Shown: positions 1-9,626, counted from the stretch's first letter. The stretch is 64,000 bases of DNA from Streptomyces sp. NRRL S-337 (GCF_000720175.1 NZ_JOIX01000021.1:39580-103579); one strand, 5' to 3'. Numbers and translations: made by a program. Notes: generated from the letters alone by a model not told the origin.

Positions 1-2028
1 GCACTGGTGAGCCGGCGGCTGCGCCGGCAGACCCACGGCCTGGGGCCCGCCGAGGTGACGCGGATGTACGAGCACCACGACGCGGTGCTGCACGCCGTCC
101 GGGAAGGGGTGCTCATCGTCGGCGCCGACCGCCGGCTGCTGCTGGCCAACGACGAGGCCCGGCGGCTGCTGGAACTGCCCCGGGGTTCCGAACAGGTCGA
201 CGTCCGCGAACTGGGCCTGGAGGCCGGGTTCGCCGACCTGCTGGCCTCCTGCCGGGAGGCGACGGACGAGGTCCACCGGGTGCACGACCGGCTGCTCGCC
301 GCCAGCTGCCGCCCGACCGGCCCCCACGGCGGCAGCGTGATCACCCTGCGGGACACCACGGAGCTGCGGGCCGTCACCGGACGCGCCGAGGTCGCCCGGG
401 AACGCCTCCAACTGCTCTACGACGCCGGCCTGCTCATCGGAACCACACTGGACGTGACGCACACCGCCGAGGAGCTGACGCAGGTCGCCACTCCGCGCTT
501 CGCCGACGCCGTGACGGTCGACGTACCGGAGTGGGTGCTGCGCGGCGAGGAACCCGGTGCGAAGACGCCGGGGGAGATGCGGCGCGCGGCAGTCGCCGGG
601 ACGCCCGAGGCCGGCGCGGTGCCGGCGGAGACCGTGGCCTTCGTCAGGTCCGAAACCGATCCCCATGTGCTGCTGGTGCCCGATCTGGAGGTCGCGAGCG
701 GCTGGCGGTCACGCGCACCGGAGGTGGCCCGAACCCTCCTCCGCAGCGGATTCCGTTCCCTGATCACCGCTTCCCTGCGCACCGGGGACGCGGAACTCGG
801 TGTGGTCCACTTCTGGCGCACCGGCGAGCGCGCCCCGTTCGAGGGCGATGACCGCTCGGCGGCGATGGAGCTGGTGGCGCGGGCCGCCCTCTGCATCGAC
901 AACGCCCGCCGCTACACGCGCGAGCACGCCACGGCCGTGGCCCTCCAGCGCAGCCTGCTCCCGCGCGATCTGCCGAGCCCGGACGCGGTCCAGGTCGCCC
1001 ACCGCTACCTGCCGGCCCGGGCCGGCGTCGGCGGTGACTGGTTCGACGTCATCCCGCTGGCCGGGGAGCGGGTCGCCCTCGTGGTCGGCGACGTGGTGGG
1101 GCACGGGCTGCACGCCGCCGCCACCATGGGGCGGCTGCGTACCGCGATCCACAACTTCGCCGGCCTCGACATGCCGCCCGACGAACTGCTCAGCCACCTC
1201 GACGAACTCGTCGACCGGATCGACCGCGACGAAACCGCCGACACCGAGGCGACCACCGTCACCGGAGCCACGGTCCTGTACGCGATCTACGACTCGGTCT
1301 CCGGGCAGTGCACCATGGCCCGGGCCGGGCACCCACCCCCGGCGCTGATCTTCCCCGACGGCACGGTCACGCTCCCGGACGTCCCCGCGGGCCCGCCCCT
1401 CGGCCTGACCCAACTCCCCTTCGAGAGCAGCGAACACCACCTGCCCGAAGGCACCCGGATCGTCCTCTACACCGACGGTCTGATCCGCAGCCGTGACCGC
1501 TCCCTCGACACCGGCCTGACCCTGCTGCGCCGCGCCCTGACCGGCGCCGGGGACCGGACCGTCGACCAGATCTGTGAGGACGCCTGCCGCACCCTGCTTC
1601 CCGCCGAGCAGGAGGACGACATCGTGCTGCTCGTCGCCCGCACCCGACGCCTGCCGGCCGCCCAGGTCGTCCACTGGGACGTGCCCCACGAGCCGTCCGC
1701 CGTCGCGCCCGTCCGCACCGCCGTCAGCGAGAAACTCGCCGAATGGGGCCTCGCGGAGACCGCCTTCACCACCGAACTCATCCTCAGCGAACTCGTCACC
1801 AACGCCATCCGCTACGGCACCCCGCCGGTCGCCGTCCGCCTCCTCCGTGACCGCACGCTGACCTGCGAGGTCTTTGACGGCAGCAGTACCGCCCCGCATC
1901 TGCGCTACGCCGCCACCACGGACGAAGGCGGCCGCGGCCTGTACCTGGTCGCCCACCTCGCCGACCGCTGGGGCACCCGCTACACCCCCGAAGGAAAGAT
2001 CATCTGGACCGAGCAGCACCTCAGGTGA
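1..2028 (+). CDS. PAS-GAF-SpoIIE/PP2C phosphatase with C-terminal HATPase domain (5' end outside window)
   Basis: This is a multidomain signalling protein. The visible 675 residues hold a PAS-like domain (about 20-120), a GAF-like domain (about 135-300), a SpoIIE/PP2C serine phosphatase (about 335-545, with GGDWFD, GDVVGHG, YTDGL and DDIVLLV) and a HATPase_c anti-sigma-kinase-like domain (about 555-672, with ELVTNAIRYG and GGRGLYLV). The frame is open to base 1. The first visible residues, SRRLRRQTHGLGPAEVTRMY, resemble the linker that follows the second membrane helix in CitA/DcuS-type sensors, so an N-terminal membrane sensor domain probably lies upstream and the GTG at 7 is not the true start. 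Such proteins control anti-sigma-antagonist phosphorylation in Streptomyces. The partner is unknown. A strong terminator follows. Confidence 0.9.
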   Translation, partial: ALVSRRLRRQTHGLGPAEVTRMYEHHDAVLHAVREGVLIVGADRRLLLANDEARRLLELPRGSEQVDVRELGLEAGFADLLASCREATDEVHRVHDRLLAASCRPTGPHGGSVITLRDTTELRAVTGRAEVARERLQLLYDAGLLIGTTLDVTHTAEELTQVATPRFADAVTVDVPEWVLRGEEPGAKTPGEMRRAAVAGTPEAGAVPAETVAFVRSETDPHVLLVPDLEVASGWRSRAPEVARTLLRSGFRSLITASLRTGDAELGVVHFWRTGERAPFEGDDRSAAMELVARAALCIDNARRYTREHATAVALQRSLLPRDLPSPDAVQVAHRYLPARAGVGGDWFDVIPLAGERVALVVGDVVGHGLHAAATMGRLRTAIHNFAGLDMPPDELLSHLDELVDRIDRDETADTEATTVTGATVLYAIYDSVSGQCTMARAGHPPPALIFPDGTVTLPDVPAGPPLGLTQLPFESSEHHLPEGTRIVLYTDGLIRSRDRSLDTGLTLLRRALTGAGDRTVDQICEDACRTLLPAEQEDDIVLLVARTRRLPAAQVVHWDVPHEPSAVAPVRTAVSEKLAEWGLAETAFTTELILSELVTNAIRYGTPPVAVRLLRDRTLTCEVFDGSSTAPHLRYAATTDEGGRGLYLVAHLADRWGTRYTPEGKIIWTEQHLR

Positions 2029-2062
2029 GCAGCCGGACGGCGGGGCCGGGGGACGGGCTCCC

Positions 2063-2112
2063 GAGGGGACGTCAGGGTGAGCCGGGTCTCACCCTGACAT
2101 CCCCTCTTGTTT
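2063..2112 (+). terminator. Intrinsic terminator of the SpoIIE-type gene
   Basis: Two 19-base arms (2063-2081 and 2088-2106) pair with a single C/A mismatch around a 6-base loop. They are followed at once by TTGTTT, unusually close to a textbook Rho-independent terminator for such a GC-rich genome. It abuts the PadR palindrome at 2112. Confidence 0.85.
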
Positions 2113-2129
2113 ATGCAACGAGTTGCATA
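2112..2129. promoter_or_regulatory. PadR-type operator, 8-2-8 perfect palindrome
   Basis: TATGCAACGAGTTGCATA is a perfect inverted repeat with a 2-base centre, ending 14 bases before the padR-like start codon. It contains ATGC-N8-GCAT, the same geometry as the ATGT-N8-ACAT sites of characterised PadR repressors. It is therefore the likely autoregulatory site for the PadR/acyl-CoA dehydrogenase pair. Confidence 0.7.
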
Positions 2130-2142
2130 GAAGGATCGGGGC

Positions 2143-2721
2143 ATGGCGCTCGAACACGCGATCCTCGTCTCGCTGCTGGAGCGGCCGGGCTCCGGCTATG
2201 AGCTGTCCCGGCGCTTCGAGCGGTCCATCGGATACTTCTGGACCGCCACCCACCAGCAGATCTACCGCGTGCTCAAGCGCATGGAGAGCGACGGCTGGAT
2301 CGACGTCCGCGAGGTGCCGCAGCAGGCCCGGCCGGACAAGAAGGAGTACTCCGTCGCCGCCCGCGGCCGGGCCGCCCTCTCCGAGTGGCTCCATGAGCCG
2401 ATCGAACCCGAGAGCGTCCGGCACGACCTCGCGGTGAAGATCCGCGGCGCCGCCTTCGACGATCCGTCCGCGCTGATCCGCGAGGTCGAACGGCACCACC
2501 GGGCACACACCGACCGGCTCGCGCACTACCTCGCGGGCGAGCGCCGGGACTTCACCGGCCCCGACGCCCCCGCGACCCCCGACGCCGGACAGCAGCTCCA
2601 GCACGTGGTGCTGCGCGGCGGCATCGCCTACGAGCGGATGACGCTCGACTGGCTCGACGACGTCCTCGCCACCCTCCGCCGGCTCGGCGCGACACCACCG
2701 TCCGCCGACTCGGCCCCGTAA
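2143..2721 (+). CDS. PadR family transcriptional regulator
   Basis: This 192-residue protein has an N-terminal PadR winged helix (HAILVSLLERPGSGYELSRR, then the YRVLKRMESDGWI recognition region) and a C-terminal helical dimerisation domain (PF10400-like, about 95-175). ATG 2143 is chosen because the winged helix begins directly after it and AGGATCGGGG precedes it. A perfect palindrome lies just upstream, so autorepression is likely. The next gene, an acyl-CoA dehydrogenase, starts 41 bases downstream on the same strand, suggesting one unit in which PadR controls fatty-acid or acyl-CoA oxidation. The inducer is not known. Confidence 0.9.
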   Translation: MALEHAILVSLLERPGSGYELSRRFERSIGYFWTATHQQIYRVLKRMESDGWIDVREVPQQARPDKKEYSVAARGRAALSEWLHEPIEPESVRHDLAVKIRGAAFDDPSALIREVERHHRAHTDRLAHYLAGERRDFTGPDAPATPDAGQQLQHVVLRGGIAYERMTLDWLDDVLATLRRLGATPPSADSAP

Positions 2722-2762
2722 GCACACCCCTCAACCACCGACCCCCGGAAGGCAAACCCTCC

Positions 2763-4487
2763 ATGGCCGACCAGCTGCTGTTCAACCCGCGCACCTACGA
2801 CCCGGCGCACTTCGACCCCGAGACCCGCAGGCTGCTGCGCGCCACCGTCGACTGGTTCGAGACCCGCGGCAAGCGCAAGCTGATCGAGGACTACCGCTCC
2901 CGCGCCTGGCTGGCGGACTTCCTCGCGTTCTCCGCCGAGGAAGGGCTGTTCGCGACCTTCCTCACCCCGGCCGCGGCCGCCGGCGACGAACCGGGGGACA
3001 AGCGCTGGGACACCGCCCGGATCGCCGCGCTCAACGAGATCTTCGGCTTCTACGGGCTCGACTACTGGTACGCCTGGCAGGTAACCATCCTCGGCCTCGG
3101 CCCGGTCTGGCAGAGTGACAACGCCACCGCCCGCGCCCGCGCGGCCGAACTCCTCGACCAGGGCGAGGTGTTCGCCTTCGGCCTGTCCGAGAAGGCGCAC
3201 GGCGCCGACATCTACTCCACCGACATGCTGCTGGAGCCCGACGGCGCCGGCGGCTTCCGCGCCACCGGCTCCAAGTACTACATAGGCAACGGCAACGCCG
3301 CCGGCCTGGTCTCCGTCTTCGGCCGCCGCACCGACATCGAGGGCCCGGACGGCTATGTCTTCTTCGCCGCCGACAGCCGCCACGAGGCGTACCACCTGGT
3401 GAAGAACGTCGTGGACTCCTCCAAGTACGTCAGTGAGTTCCGCCTGGAGGACTACCCGGTCGCGCCGGAGGACGTCCTGCACACCGGCCGCGCCGCCTTC
3501 GACGCCGCCCTCAACACCGTCAACGTCGGCAAGTTCAACCTCTGCACCGCCTCCATCGGCATCTGCGAGCACGCGATGTACGAGGCCGTCACCCACGCCC
3601 ACCAGCGCATCCTCTACGGCCGCCCGGTCACCGCCTTCCCGCACGTACGCCGGGAGCTGACCGACGCCTACGTCCGGCTCGTCGGCATGAAGCTGTTCAG
3701 CGACCGCGCCGTCGACTACTTCCGTTCCGCTGGCCCCGACGACCGCCGCTACCTGCTCTTCAACCCGATGACCAAGATGAAGGTGACCACCGAGGGCGAG
3801 AAGGTCATCGACCTCATGTGGGACGTGATCGCCGCCAAGGGCTTCGAGAAGGACACCTACTTCGCCCAGGCCGCCACCGAGATCCGCGGTCTGCCGAAGC
3901 TGGAGGGCACCGTCCACGTCAACCTGGCGCTGATCCTCAAGTTCATGGGCAACCACCTGCTCGCCCCGGCCGAGTACGAGCCCGTGCCCACCCGCCTCGA
4001 CGCGGCCGACGACGACTTCCTCTTCCACCAGGGACCGGCTCGCGGCCTGGGCGCCATCCGCTTCCACGACTGGCGCACCGCCTACGACGCCCACGCCCAC
4101 CTGCCCAACGTCGCCCGCTTCCGCGAACAGGCCGACGCCCTCTGCGAGTTCGTCACCACCGCCGCCCCCGACGAGAAGCAGAGCCGCGACCTGGACCTCC
4201 TCCTCGCCGTCGGCCAGCTCTTCGCCCTGGTCGTGCACGGCCAGCTGATCCTGGAGCAGGCACAGCTCACCACCCTCGACGAGGACGTGCTGGACGAACT
4301 CTTCGCCGTCCTGGTCAGGGACTTCTCCGCACACGCCGTCGAGCTGCACAGCAAGGACTCCGCCACCGAGGCCCAGCAGACCTGGGCCCTGGGCGCGGTC
4401 CGCCGCCCGGCAGTCGACGACGGCCGCTCGGCACGCGTCTGGGAGCGGGTGGAGGCGCTGGCAGGGGCTTACGAGATGGCGCCCTAA
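2763..4487 (+). CDS. Acyl-CoA dehydrogenase family protein
   Basis: This 574-residue flavoprotein is longer than the usual 380-400 residue family members. The middle FAD/acyl-binding region is recognisable (FAFGLSEKAHGADIYSTDM, then ATGSKYYIGNGNAA), followed by the helical C-terminal domain (NVGKFNLCTASIGICEHAMYEAV and the GRPVTAFPHVR arm). A further helical extension of about 150 residues follows from about 410. It should oxidise an acyl-CoA at the alpha-beta bond in the cytoplasm and pass electrons to ETF. The chain length is not inferable. It is probably co-transcribed with the PadR gene before it. Confidence 0.88.
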   Translation: MADQLLFNPRTYDPAHFDPETRRLLRATVDWFETRGKRKLIEDYRSRAWLADFLAFSAEEGLFATFLTPAAAAGDEPGDKRWDTARIAALNEIFGFYGLDYWYAWQVTILGLGPVWQSDNATARARAAELLDQGEVFAFGLSEKAHGADIYSTDMLLEPDGAGGFRATGSKYYIGNGNAAGLVSVFGRRTDIEGPDGYVFFAADSRHEAYHLVKNVVDSSKYVSEFRLEDYPVAPEDVLHTGRAAFDAALNTVNVGKFNLCTASIGICEHAMYEAVTHAHQRILYGRPVTAFPHVRRELTDAYVRLVGMKLFSDRAVDYFRSAGPDDRRYLLFNPMTKMKVTTEGEKVIDLMWDVIAAKGFEKDTYFAQAATEIRGLPKLEGTVHVNLALILKFMGNHLLAPAEYEPVPTRLDAADDDFLFHQGPARGLGAIRFHDWRTAYDAHAHLPNVARFREQADALCEFVTTAAPDEKQSRDLDLLLAVGQLFALVVHGQLILEQAQLTTLDEDVLDELFAVLVRDFSAHAVELHSKDSATEAQQTWALGAVRRPAVDDGRSARVWERVEALAGAYEMAP

Positions 4488-4490
4488 CAC

Positions 4491-4560
4491 CAACTGGCTT
4501 GCATACCAGGCCAGTTGACTAGCCGGGCATGGGGCCGGCCGACGTTCGAGAACGCCGGCC
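4491..4560. terminator. Tandem hairpins between convergent genes
   Basis: The first hairpin has arms CAACTGGC (4491-4498) and GCCAGTTG (4510-4517) with an 11-base loop. The second (4533-4560) has CGTTC/GAACG and GGCCGG/CCGGCC stems with a bulge. They lie between the convergent ends of the acyl-CoA dehydrogenase and the membrane glycosyltransferase and probably end transcription in both directions. Confidence 0.5.
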
Positions 4561-4612
4561 GGGCCGCCGTGCCGGTCGCGGACTACGGACGGGTCGTCCG
4601 CCGAGCTGACGT

Positions 4613-6124
4613 CTACCCCCGGGGACCCCGGCGCGCTGAGCCGGTGCGCAGGGTTGCCGGTCCACCGGCGCGGTGACACTTCCCCCGCTCGTAGAGGTCC
4701 ACTTGGCGGCCCCGTGCGACGCTGGCCGAGCAGCGCACGAAGCGTTCTCGCAGCACTCGCTGCTTGGTGAGGTCGCGAACGGTGTCGGCCTGGCGCGGCC
4801 CAGGGTCGGTGACGAGCACGATGCGCCGCGCGCCCAGCATGGCGCGCTCTATGTCGCGTGGTTCAGCCTCTATGCCCTTGAGCGTGCCCGATGCCACCGG
4901 CCCCTGGGCCAGGGCGAGATCGCGCAGGCCGGCGAACTCCTGGGGCGACACGAGAGCGGTGTCGCGGCGTGCGGCGGGGATGTAGAGGACGCCGTCGGCG
5001 GTGTCGCGAACGTCGCCGACCCTGGCTGCCGCGCTGAGTACGTCGTCGATGCGGCTCTCCTCGGTACGCAGGCGGAGCTCGAACGGGAGCAGCGTCAGGA
5101 GGGCCAGGGTGACGGCGACGGGGAGCAGCACCCGGGCGTCCGTTCTGAAACGTGCGGCGATCGTGGCGAGCACAACACCGAGCAGGACACCGATAAGAAG
5201 CGCGAGCCCTACGTACGCGAACAGCACATAGCGCGTCACATAGAGGGGTTTGACCAGGGAGATCAGCACCAGTCCGACCTGTGGCACCGCGCAGAGCGGG
5301 AGTGCGACGACCGCGAGGTTCAGGCGCGTCGGTGGCGCTTCCGCGCGCGGGCGCGCCACTTCGCGGGCCTGCGGCAGACGCGTGCAGAGGGCCGCGACCG
5401 TCACGGTGATCAGCACCCCCAGTACGGTCGACCAGCCGAGCGGCTTGATCCAGGAGACCTGCGAGGACTGGGTCCGGCTGGTCAGGATCACCGGCAGGGC
5501 CGCGGCAACGGCCCCGGAGGCGGCAAGCGTCCACCGCACAAGGCGGGTTCGGCCGGGCCGGACGCACACCATGGTGACGCCGTGCGCGACGAGCGCGAAC
5601 AGCGAGAACCAGTTGAGCCATGCGGCGATCAGCGTGGCGACCACATACCCGGCCCACCGCCGACCGTCCGGTCGCTCAAGTGCGCTCACCAGCAGCCATG
5701 TGGCGAGTACGACGAAGGCGAGCACGAGGGCGTACGGCCGTCCCTCCTGGGCGTGCTCCTGAACCGCCGGAACGACCGCCAGCGCCAGCCCTGCGGCCGT
5801 CCCCGCCGTGCCGGTGGAGAGCCGGGCGCCGACCAGCGCGGTCAGTCCGCATGCGGTGGCGGTGGCGAGTACCGAGGGCAGTCGCAGGGTGACCAGGCTG
5901 TCGCCGAAGACGGCGAAGACTCCGTGCATCACCGCGTAGTACAGGCCATGGACGACGTCGACCTGGCCGACCATGCGTCCTATCTCGGTCAGCGACCGAT
6001 GTGCTGCTTGCCAGGTCGCTGCCTCATCCCGCCACATGCTGTGCTCGCGCGTGATGCCCCACAGCCCGAGAACGAGCGCAAGGACGGCCGGACCGGTGCC
6101 GATGGATATGCGGCCGTGCCGCAC
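4613..6124 (-). CDS. GT39-like membrane glycosyltransferase (ArnT/PMT superfamily)
   Basis: This 503-residue integral membrane protein has about ten hydrophobic segments. The first luminal loop carries the DE motif of this superfamily (HSMWRDEAATWQAAHRSL), which binds the polyprenyl-phosphate sugar donor. A soluble C-terminal tail starts near residue 385. The family transfers a sugar from a lipid-linked donor to a protein or glycolipid at the outer face of the membrane; the acceptor is unknown. GTG at 6124 is chosen because GGGGGG lies five bases upstream; an in-frame TTG at 6190 would add 22 residues. It stands alone, convergent with the acyl-CoA dehydrogenase. Confidence 0.8.
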   Translation of the reverse strand: MRHGRISIGTGPAVLALVLGLWGITREHSMWRDEAATWQAAHRSLTEIGRMVGQVDVVHGLYYAVMHGVFAVFGDSLVTLRLPSVLATATACGLTALVGARLSTGTAGTAAGLALAVVPAVQEHAQEGRPYALVLAFVVLATWLLVSALERPDGRRWAGYVVATLIAAWLNWFSLFALVAHGVTMVCVRPGRTRLVRWTLAASGAVAAALPVILTSRTQSSQVSWIKPLGWSTVLGVLITVTVAALCTRLPQAREVARPRAEAPPTRLNLAVVALPLCAVPQVGLVLISLVKPLYVTRYVLFAYVGLALLIGVLLGVVLATIAARFRTDARVLLPVAVTLALLTLLPFELRLRTEESRIDDVLSAAARVGDVRDTADGVLYIPAARRDTALVSPQEFAGLRDLALAQGPVASGTLKGIEAEPRDIERAMLGARRIVLVTDPGPRQADTVRDLTKQRVLRERFVRCSASVARGRQVDLYERGKCHRAGGPATLRTGSARRGPRG

Positions 6125-6493
6125 GGTGCCCCCCAAGAAAACCGAATGCGGAAGATACCGGAACGCCTGCTGAAGCGTGCGTTCCGCCAAAGCCGAAGGA
6201 GGGAGCCGTCATTGGGCTCGATGATCTCCCCGTCGTCCGGAATCTACGCGCCGCGGGCACATTTCCTCGCCGTCACGTCACCTCCAGGAACAGGTTCCGA
6301 GGAAGATCACATGGAGATTTGCTGACTTCGCGGTAAATGTCCTGTCCATCGGCTTCTGCGCCGGCCCGGGCCGCAGTTGGTGGCGGGGCGTTCTCGTGTG
6401 CCCGGGGGCCGAGGGTCCGGTATCGACGGTACGAGGTAATAAAATCGAAAAACTCGGGCAGGTCCGAGTGCCTCATTGCCCGAAGGGATCCGC
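6125..6493. other. Intergenic region between divergent genes
   Basis: These 369 bases separate the membrane glycosyltransferase from the DUF4190 gene. An AT-rich stretch at 6437-6446 (TAATAAAATC) is a plausible -10 region for the rightward gene, but no convincing -35 was seen. No gene, RNA or long repeat was recognised. Confidence 0.4.
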
Positions 6494-7372
6494 ATGACCA
6501 CGCCCGCCTCTCCTGACGACTCCTCGCCCTCGGGGAGACCGTCGCTGGACCACGACCCGTGGGCTCCGCCTTCCTCCACAGCGGCCGAGGCCGAAATACC
6601 CCGCATGCCGTACCCGGTGCCGACGGCGCAGCCGCGTAACGGCATGGGCATCACGGCTCTGGTGCTCGGCCTCGTCGGCATCGGCCTCGGCGTGTTCATC
6701 CTCTTTTTCTGGATTTCCTGGTTGCCGGCACTGCTGGCAGTGATCTTCGGTTCCATCGGCCTGAGCCACGCCCGCAAGGGCCTGGCCACGAACAAGGCCA
6801 TGGCCGTCAGCGGTCTCGTCATGGGCATCGTCGGTCTGCTGATCGCCGCGGGCACCGGGGTCTTCATGGTCGTGACGGTCAAACACGCCGTCGACCACGC
6901 CCGCGCGAAGGTCAAGGAGGTCAAGAAGGAGGCCGAGCAGGAGAGGGAAGACGCGGCAGCCGAGGAGAAGGCCCGGCATCTGTCCTTCGGGAAGTCCTAC
7001 ACCTTCGGTGACGGCCTGAAAGTCACCGTGGCCAAGCCGACGCCGTTCACCCCGGACGCCTTCGCCAACGGTCACGCCAAGGGCAACAAGGCCGTTCAGG
7101 TCACGATCACGGTGGTCAACACCGGAAAGGAACGGGTCTCGATCGAGACCGGGCTGCCCGACGTCAATGACGCCGACGGAGCCTCGGCGCAGCTGGTGAT
7201 CGACGGGAGCGGCCGGCAGAAGGTCCTCACCGGATACCTCCTGCCCGGCCGGAAGGCCGTCGGCAAGTACGCCTTCTCGCTGCCGCCCTCCGCCGCTGAC
7301 CGGGCCGAGGTCGAGTTCAGCCCCGACGTGATGCGGTGGGACGACGCCTACTGGAGCGGCTCGACCAGCTGA
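6494..7372 (+). CDS. DUF4190 and DUF4352 domain membrane protein
   Basis: This 292-residue protein has a proline-rich cytoplasmic N-terminus (about 1-45). A DUF4190 module with two hydrophobic segments follows (about 48-135, with GITALVLGLVGIGLGV and AVSGLVMGIVGLLIAAG). Next is a charged Lys/Glu coiled stretch (about 140-165) and an extracellular Ig-like DUF4352 domain (about 170-290). This layout is common in Streptomyces and its function is unknown. ATG 6494 is chosen over an in-frame TTG at 6476 because GAAGGGA precedes it at normal spacing. No operon partner is evident. Confidence 0.85.
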   Translation: MTTPASPDDSSPSGRPSLDHDPWAPPSSTAAEAEIPRMPYPVPTAQPRNGMGITALVLGLVGIGLGVFILFFWISWLPALLAVIFGSIGLSHARKGLATNKAMAVSGLVMGIVGLLIAAGTGVFMVVTVKHAVDHARAKVKEVKKEAEQEREDAAAEEKARHLSFGKSYTFGDGLKVTVAKPTPFTPDAFANGHAKGNKAVQVTITVVNTGKERVSIETGLPDVNDADGASAQLVIDGSGRQKVLTGYLLPGRKAVGKYAFSLPPSAADRAEVEFSPDVMRWDDAYWSGSTS

Positions 7373-7556
7373 CCCGAATCTGGCACGGCGTCATGAGGGA
7401 GTCCCCGCCCTGAGTGTGCGGGGCGGGGATTTCCCCATGTGCAGGTAATGAACGAGCCATGAGATTGTCATGTTCATTCAACGCGCGTAGCGCCCGGTCT
7501 CCGTTGTGCGGTTCCCTGAAGTGTCTCTCCAACCCCCCCACACTTCTGGAGACCCC

Positions 7557-8189
7557 ATGCGTCGTGCCGTTTTCGGCCTGTCCGTCGCCTCCGTCACCCT
7601 CGTCGGCCTGACCGCCGCACCGGCGCTGGCCGAGCCGCCCGCCCCGCCCTCGACGGCCACCGCCCGCGCCGAACTCGCCGCCCTCACCGTCGCGACCCCG
7701 CACTCCATGGACGGCTACGCCCGCGACAAATTCGACATATGGGCCAAGCAGCCCGACGGCTGCACCACCCGCCAGGACGTCCTCGCCCGCGACGGCAAGA
7801 ACGTCGTCGACGAGTCCGGCAACTGCCAGCCGTCCAGCGGAAGTTGGTACTCGGCCTACGACGACACCACCGTCACCGACGTCGCCCAGGCCACCATCGA
7901 TCACATGGTCCCGCTCGCCGAAGCCTGGCGCTCCGGCGCCGACTCCTGGACCGCCGACCAGCGCAAGGCCTTCGGCAACGACCTCAAGGACCCTCAGCTC
8001 CTGATCGCCTCGGAGTCCTCCAACAGCTCCAAGAGCGACAGCGGACCGGCCGACTGGAAGCCCACCAACCACGCCTTCTGGTGCACCTACGCCAAGGACT
8101 ACACCCACATCAAGTCCATCTGGAAGCTCACCACCACGGACAAGGAGAAGACCGCCCTGTCCTCCATGCTCGACAGTTGCACCAACTGA
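7557..8189 (+). CDS. Secreted HNH-family endonuclease (DUF1524 type)
   Basis: This 210-residue protein has a Sec signal peptide (MRRAVFGLSVASVTLVGLTA, cleavage near ALA-EPP). The DHMVPLAEAWRSGA motif carries the His-metal nuclease core of DUF1524/GmrSD-type HNH proteins. Downstream Asn and His residues (NDLKDPQLLIA, KPTNHAFWC) complete the fold. Two Cys pairs fit an extracellular protein. It probably degrades nucleic acid outside the cell. ATG 7557 is fixed by CTGGAGA upstream and by the signal peptide. It is monocistronic, with a hairpin terminator 25 bases after the stop. Confidence 0.88.
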   Translation: MRRAVFGLSVASVTLVGLTAAPALAEPPAPPSTATARAELAALTVATPHSMDGYARDKFDIWAKQPDGCTTRQDVLARDGKNVVDESGNCQPSSGSWYSAYDDTTVTDVAQATIDHMVPLAEAWRSGADSWTADQRKAFGNDLKDPQLLIASESSNSSKSDSGPADWKPTNHAFWCTYAKDYTHIKSIWKLTTTDKEKTALSSMLDSCTN

Positions 8190-8213
8190 TCCGCACCAAC
8201 TGATCGACGGCAG

Positions 8214-8234
8214 GCGGGGGATGACCACCCCGCC
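8214..8234 (+). terminator. Hairpin terminator after the HNH nuclease
   Basis: A seven-base-pair stem (GGCGGGG and CCCCGCC) with a 7-base loop lies 25 bases after the nuclease stop codon. There is no U tract, which is usual in this genome type. Confidence 0.6.
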
Positions 8235-8654
8235 GCCTCTCACTCCCTGACGGCACATGCCCGTAGCGCGGTGCCCGGCCGGCCCTCCCTCCGGCCGGAC
8301 ACCGCGACCGGCCCACGAGGCCCCCTGTGGCCGGAAGGCCCCCAGCGCACTCACGGAGACGGATTTCTGAGCCGTCTGGCGGCCGGCCGAACCGGGGCCC
8401 GGTCGCTGTTGTCGTCGAGGCCGTTCCGTATGGGCGTCCGGCGCCGGGCATGACGTGCGTACGCCGGATGGCGGGGGCGTCGGCGAGGGCGGCGGCCCTC
8501 GGTGCCGCCACCGCCGGGGCCACCTTCCGGACGACGACCCACGCCACGCCACGCCCCGCTGCGCGGCCGGCCGGAAGTGATCCGGTGCTCCCCGGGTCCC
8601 GCCGGACGCCGGCGGTGCTGGGCAACGTCGGCGGGACGTGGCACCATCGCGCTC
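8235..8654. other. Intergenic region with one long hairpin
   Basis: These 420 bases separate the HNH nuclease from the AraC gene. At 8267-8306 the arms CGCGGTGCCCGGCCGG and CCGGCCGGACACCGCG pair with one mismatch around an 8-base loop, a very stable structure that may be a second terminator or a structured RNA end. The rest holds no supported gene or site. Confidence 0.45.
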
Positions 8655-9098
<444 letters not shown>

Positions 9099-9108
9099 CG
9101 TGAGAGGC

Positions 9109-9519
9109 ATGGACATCACCATTCACACCAGCTTCCTCCCGCACGACGACCCGGACGCCTCCCTGGCCTTCTACCGCGACACCCTCGGCTTCGAGGTCCG
9201 CAATGACGTCGGGAAGGGCAAGATGCGCTGGATCACGGTCGGCCCCGCCGGCCAGCCCGACACGTCGATCCTCCTGGCCCCACCGGCCGCCGACCCCGGG
9301 ATCACCGACGACGAGCGCCGCACCATCACCGAGATGATGGCCAAGGGCACCTACGGCTGGATCCTGCTGGCCACCAAGGACCTCGACGGCACCTTCGAGC
9401 GGGTGCAGGCCGGCGACGCCGAGGTCGTACAGGAGCCGACCGAGCAGCCGTACGGCATCCGCGACTGCGCCTTCCGCGACCCCGCGGGCAACCTGATCCG
9501 CATCCAGGAGCTGCGCTGA
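9109..9519 (+). CDS. VOC (glyoxalase/bleomycin-resistance) superfamily protein
   Basis: This 136-residue protein has paired beta-alpha-beta-beta-beta modules. The first begins HTSFLPHDDPDASLAFYRDT and the second contains GWILLATKDLDGTFERVQ, ending YGIRDCAFRDPAGNLIRIQE, the hallmark C-terminal VOC signature with a metal-ligand Glu. It could bind or transform a small electrophile or drug, but the substrate cannot be told. ATG 9109 is preferred over GTG 9100 because GAGAGG lies just upstream. It is coupled to the AraC gene. Confidence 0.85.
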   Translation: MDITIHTSFLPHDDPDASLAFYRDTLGFEVRNDVGKGKMRWITVGPAGQPDTSILLAPPAADPGITDDERRTITEMMAKGTYGWILLATKDLDGTFERVQAGDAEVVQEPTEQPYGIRDCAFRDPAGNLIRIQELR

Positions 9520-9549
9520 GCCGTCCGGCGATCACAGCCATGACCACGG

Positions 9550-9593
9550 GGAGGGGGCGGGGCCGCGACGGCTCGCCCCCTCCGTCTGCCGGG
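9550..9593. terminator. Bidirectional hairpin between convergent genes
   Basis: Arms GGAGGGGGCG (9550-9559) and CGCCCCCTCC (9584-9593) form a 10-base-pair stem between the convergent VOC and metal-permease genes. Confidence 0.55.
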
Positions 9594-9626
9594 TGAGCGC
9601 GTCGTCACGGCCGCCGGGACGCAGCC

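Noticed and set aside
4673..6325. A 550-codon plus-strand frame opposite the membrane glycosyltransferase
   Set aside because: Highly charged, repetitive composition without domains. The minus-strand frame has the membrane helices and DE motif.
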